Program-made: the position numbers and the translations under genes
The notes under the pieces: generated by a model
The model's database searches: none
Told to the model about the DNA's origin: nothing
Seen by the model: the letters and a program-made list of their open reading frames with translations, nothing else
DNA from: Glossina fuscipes
Taxonomy: Eukaryota > Arthropoda > Insecta > Diptera > Glossinidae
Direction of reading: 5' to 3'
Length of the DNA stretch: 64,000 bases
Assembly (NCBI RefSeq): GCF_014805625.2
Contig: NW_023998431.1
Coordinates: forward strand, 1,037,685-1,101,684
Part shown: one piece after another, positions 60,934-64,000 of the stretch
Numbering within the stretch: position 1 is the first letter of the stretch
Layout of the letters: the number at the start of each line of letters is the position of its first letter

Positions 60934-61753
60934 TTTATGTACACATGCGTTACGTTGCGTTATGCACATTTAAACACACAGGCACACTGTACGTGTGTTT
61001 GTCTGATTTCTTACTAATGAAATGACAAAATTTGTGCACCGACACATTGTTAATAGGTAGTAAGTACAATAATAAAAATAATTAACTGCTTACAAACACC
61101 AACAGTGGGATCACGCGTCACAATTGTATTATTATTTAAGCACCATTGCATTGAAATTGTTTAAAAAGTTAATACAAATTCGAGTTTTTGGTGATTTTTA
61201 GTTGCTTTCTGTTCTTTTCAAATAAAATATTTGCATAAGTTCTTTCGATTGTATAACGAAATGTTTACACTGAGCGAAAATGTCACTTTAATGCATACTT
61301 CACATAACACTTGATTTAGAATTTTTCATTTTTTTATGTACACACAGACACAAATACGAAACCATCACTTCCGGAGGCGCAGGTTAAACTGAAAAGACTT
61401 AGAGTAGAAATGAAACGAAAAAAAAAAAAAAAAAAAAAAAAAAACATAAAACAGAAGGAGAATCGCAATGTTTTTCTTTTTCTTTTTTTTTTTCGTACAA
61501 ACAGAGAAATAATAAATAGATGAATTAGTTGGTTGGATAGATAGATGTTTTGAGATGGAACGAACAAATCGGACCTACATATACGTACGTACGTATGTAT
61601 AGACAATGGTGAAACGAATGTATAAATAGGTATGTATTTATGTTTGCAAAAAAGCGTGTGTGGGGGCAAGTGCAGGTTTGTTGGGCTGTGTTTACAATTG
61701 AAATGTGAATAAATGAAAACAAAGCTTTGGTTGGGTTTGATGACGCGCCGTTT

Positions 61754-61803
61754 ACAACGCGTTGTCGTAATAGTATAAAATAGTCGAATGTGAAATCAGT
61801 TCA
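61754..61803 (+). promoter_or_regulatory. Candidate TATA core promoter with upstream CpG palindrome
   Basis: TATAAAA at 61774-61780 is followed by ATCAGTTCACTCA. An initiator-like TCAGTT has its A at 61798, or TCACTC its A at 61803, i.e. 24 or 29 bases from the TATA box. A perfect 12-base palindrome ACAACGCGTTGT lies just upstream at 61754-61765. TATA plus initiator spacing is that of arthropod core promoters, but no coding exon was found downstream. Confidence 0.3.
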
Positions 61804-62199
61804 CTCATATCAACAAGCATATATACATGCATACGTATATACGTATTGGCTTGGATTTATCTATGTGCATAAAAGTAAAGCAAACTATAAGAAAAAAAAA
61901 AACAAAAAAGAAGAAAAATTAAAACAAAAATAGAAACAATCGTCTTATACCGACTTTCGTCTTACCTATTATTAGATAAATATTGCAAACTCAATGGAAA
62001 ATTATTTCAATAAAACTTTGGTCAATTTGCACTGTATATATATTATATATAGTTTCATAGTGCGTTGTAAGAGCGACTTACTAGCGTAGCTTGCTATGTA
62101 GTTGTAAGATTTCTAGTGCGTACCTTAAGCAGAGTTGTGATGTTAAATGTAAGATAGTATGTACGAAAATGTTTATGGATCGTCGATAGTTGAAAGCTG

Positions 62200-62362
62200 C
62201 CACGGCCAAATGGATGCGTGCCCAGTTGATAAGTATTATGCCGTCACCGACTGAGCACTCACTACAACAACGATCAGAGTAAACTCTACCGCAATGAGAT
62301 TTGAACTCGCAAATACAGACTGGGTAGTCGCGATTCTTACTTACTTGGCTGGTCATACGGAT
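62200..62362 (-). repeat. SINE-like element copy E
   Basis: Minus strand. The head CCAAGTAAGTAAGAATCGCG and B-box-like GAGTTCAAATCTC are followed by GCGGTAGAGTTTACTCTGAT and the body block TGAGTGCTCAGTCGGTGACG, then GGGCACGCATCCA. The 3' end seen in copies A-C is not clear. A 91-codon open frame over this copy is a by-product of the repeat. Confidence 0.65.
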
Positions 62363-64000
62363 AAGATAGTATAACTAAGAAAAAAATTAACAATAATGTG
62401 GGTAAGAGAAATTATTCTAGCCCTATACTAATTAAGAATATTTGAGAAGAGTTTAGGTTTTCTTCTTTCTTTCATGAAATTCGTGCTCATGTATTTTGAT
62501 ATTTAAAAGTGATTAGGCTTAAAACTTTTTAGATTATCTAAAATGCATATAAGATTCTGAAGGAAATGTTCTCATATGTAATTGTACTCATTTGATGAAC
62601 CTAGTGTATTCCCTATACCGTGTGTATGTATGTGTGTGTGTGTATATATATGTATAAAGTATAAAGAAGAGCAAGTAAGAAAGTTTTATTTACATATAGA
62701 CCAAATTTTCGATACCCACTTTTGTCAAGTCGCATATACTATTATATTAAGAAAATAGCAGACTATTTTATGAATTGTCGATACTGTCAGCTCTCCGGTT
62801 AAGATAATTTAGTTTCGATAAAAAAAATTTCAAAAAAATGGTTATTCAATTTTTATTTACAGATATGCACCCATGAAAAAGTAACTTTAAATACAAACTG
62901 TTTTAGTTAGGGGATTAAAGGATTTTATGCTTAGCTGAAAGCATTCTTTAGCATTATTAAATGTAAAGAAGACATTTCAATCGCAAGTTTACTCTTATTT
63001 TTTCATTTTTACTTGCTTTATCAATTTATGTGCATAGACTGACTGCGTTCTGGAGCTGATCATAAAAATTGCACAAAAAAAAAAATACTTAAATATTGAT
63101 GTGATGTTTAAATAATAAAAACATCATTTTTGATCGTTTTATGTAATAATGCTGGTGGCGCATAATATTTATCTGTCGATTTGGCAAACTTTATATATTA
63201 ACAATCTATTGTGATTATTGTAATCGAGTTATGTCCGCCTCCAAAGCTGGAGGTTCTATTAACTAAGAATTCTTGTGAAACAATATAAATAACTTGGACG
63301 GACAGATGTAACCATAGTGAAGTCGATTCAGCACATTTTTTTTTTCCTTTGTCAAGAAGCATATTTCCCCCCTTTACAAACGAAATGTCAAACCTATTAG
63401 AATATCATTTTATGAACGTGATTATGTGAATGTAAAATTCAAAAAAAAATAAAAATAAAAAATTAAGTCATAAATGGTATGAAATGGCATACACAACACT
63501 AACTGACGCCCCCCCCCCCCCCCTCCCTGCCATCATCACTTTATAACTCTTATGCCATATGCGTCCGTAAACGCTGCTTTATTTGTAATTCAAAGCTTGT
63601 TCTCTCTGACTCTTTTATTCTCTCGTTTTTCTTCATATTTTTTACTCTTAAAAATTCTAGAGCAGATGACACTATTTGCAATAAAGAAAAAAAAAAAAAA
63701 AAGAAAAAGACCATAAAAAAACAAATAGAAATAAAAAATGAGAAAAATACAAATATATTCAAGTTCAATAAAATAGAATAATACATCGATTTTATTTGAA
63801 TAGAATATATTTCATTTGATGAGTCTAAAGTTATTTGTAACACGGCGTTTGATATACGTGGATAGTAGTAAGTAGTAGTTGCCTTTATACACACAAATGC
63901 GTTTGCTCTACTATAATATACCCATTAATATGATATTTTCTGTATTGCCTAAAGAAAGCCAAAAAACCACTTCGCCATTTTTTTTTTTTTTTTTTTTTTT
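62363..64000. other. AT-rich noncoding end of window
   Basis: TG/TA run at 62625-62652, poly-C at 63509-63523, poly-A at 63687-63702 and a closing T-run. A CTTGGACGGACAGATGTAAC ... AAGTCGATTCAGCA stretch at 63293-63333 may be the start of another family 2 copy. Confidence 0.5.
63509..63523. repeat. Poly-C run of 15
   Basis: Fifteen consecutive C followed by TCCCTGCC. It is the only long G/C homopolymer in the window. Confidence 0.97.

Larger units (their letters stand above)
57601..62199. other. Transposon-poor noncoding block
   Basis: Contains TTTA repeats near 57920, TA and CATA runs at 60810-60960, poly-A at 61420-61443 and the candidate promoter at 61.77 kb. A 128-codon plus-strand frame at 59654-60040 is discussed separately; otherwise no gene seen. 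Confidence 0.5.

Noticed and set aside
62081..62356. 91-codon minus-strand cysteine-containing frame with a nearby GTAAGT
   Set aside because: Mostly the body of SINE-like copy E; the donor appears to be coincidence.
1..64000. Bacterial endosymbiont or viral insertions, CRISPR arrays, operons
   Set aside because: No long uninterrupted frames, Shine-Dalgarno-led gene strings, spaced direct repeats or viral protein motifs were seen on either strand.

Overview
The window looks like nuclear DNA of a higher (schizophoran) fly, possibly a tephritid or calyptrate. This rests on strong AT-richness, very dense microsatellites (TA, CA, GA, ATT/ATC, CAA/CAG and tetranucleotide runs), spliceosomal introns with GTAAG donors, several degenerate mariner elements, a jockey-like LINE and a short tRNA-derived repeat. 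The species cannot be fixed from the sequence. Nothing bacterial, viral or plasmid-like was seen. Two 100-base N gaps (4109-4208 and 30229-30328) lie inside simple repeats and are scaffold joins.

The window is gene-poor. Only one gene can be reconstructed with good confidence: a four-exon plus-strand gene (coding exons 49109-49292, 50983-51151, 51217-51447, 51529-51958). It encodes a 337-residue precursor with a signal peptide, a central hydrophobic segment, two polybasic cleavage sites and a C-terminal four-cysteine region resembling the insect DM4/12 family. Beyond it there are weaker exon-like pieces. On the minus strand these are 35974-36144 (starts with ATG, ends at a GTAAGT donor), 24856-24949 (acceptor and donor at both edges), 46706-46857, and a possible two-exon end at 52603-52076. 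On the plus strand there is a frameshifted coding-like stretch at 52706-53063. The minus-strand pieces at 36.1 and 24.9 kb could belong to one long gene with very large introns, but this is inference.

The rest is a mosaic. Microsatellite-rich, transposon-poor blocks (about 1-5.4, 16.2-17.7, 24.1-25.8, 36-36.7, 40.1-42.1, 46.1-46.5 and 52-62 kb) alternate with blocks containing transposon fossils. The fossils are four mariner copies (10.8, 27.2, 30.6-31.3 and 43.2-44.2 kb) from more than one subfamily, a 5'-truncated LINE with a TTTA-repeat tail (19.5-20.8 kb), five copies of a tRNA-derived SINE-like element (14.1, 22.1, 38.4, 48.0 and 62.3 kb), and at least eight copies of a second short dispersed repeat (8.3, 21.1, 39.3, 42.8, 44.6, 45.5, 47.2 and 50.4 kb). 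All recognisable transposon genes are broken.

The most useful leads are the SINE-like family, the architecture and tandem splice acceptor of the DM4/12-like gene, and the orphan exons. No clearly novel multi-gene system is visible.
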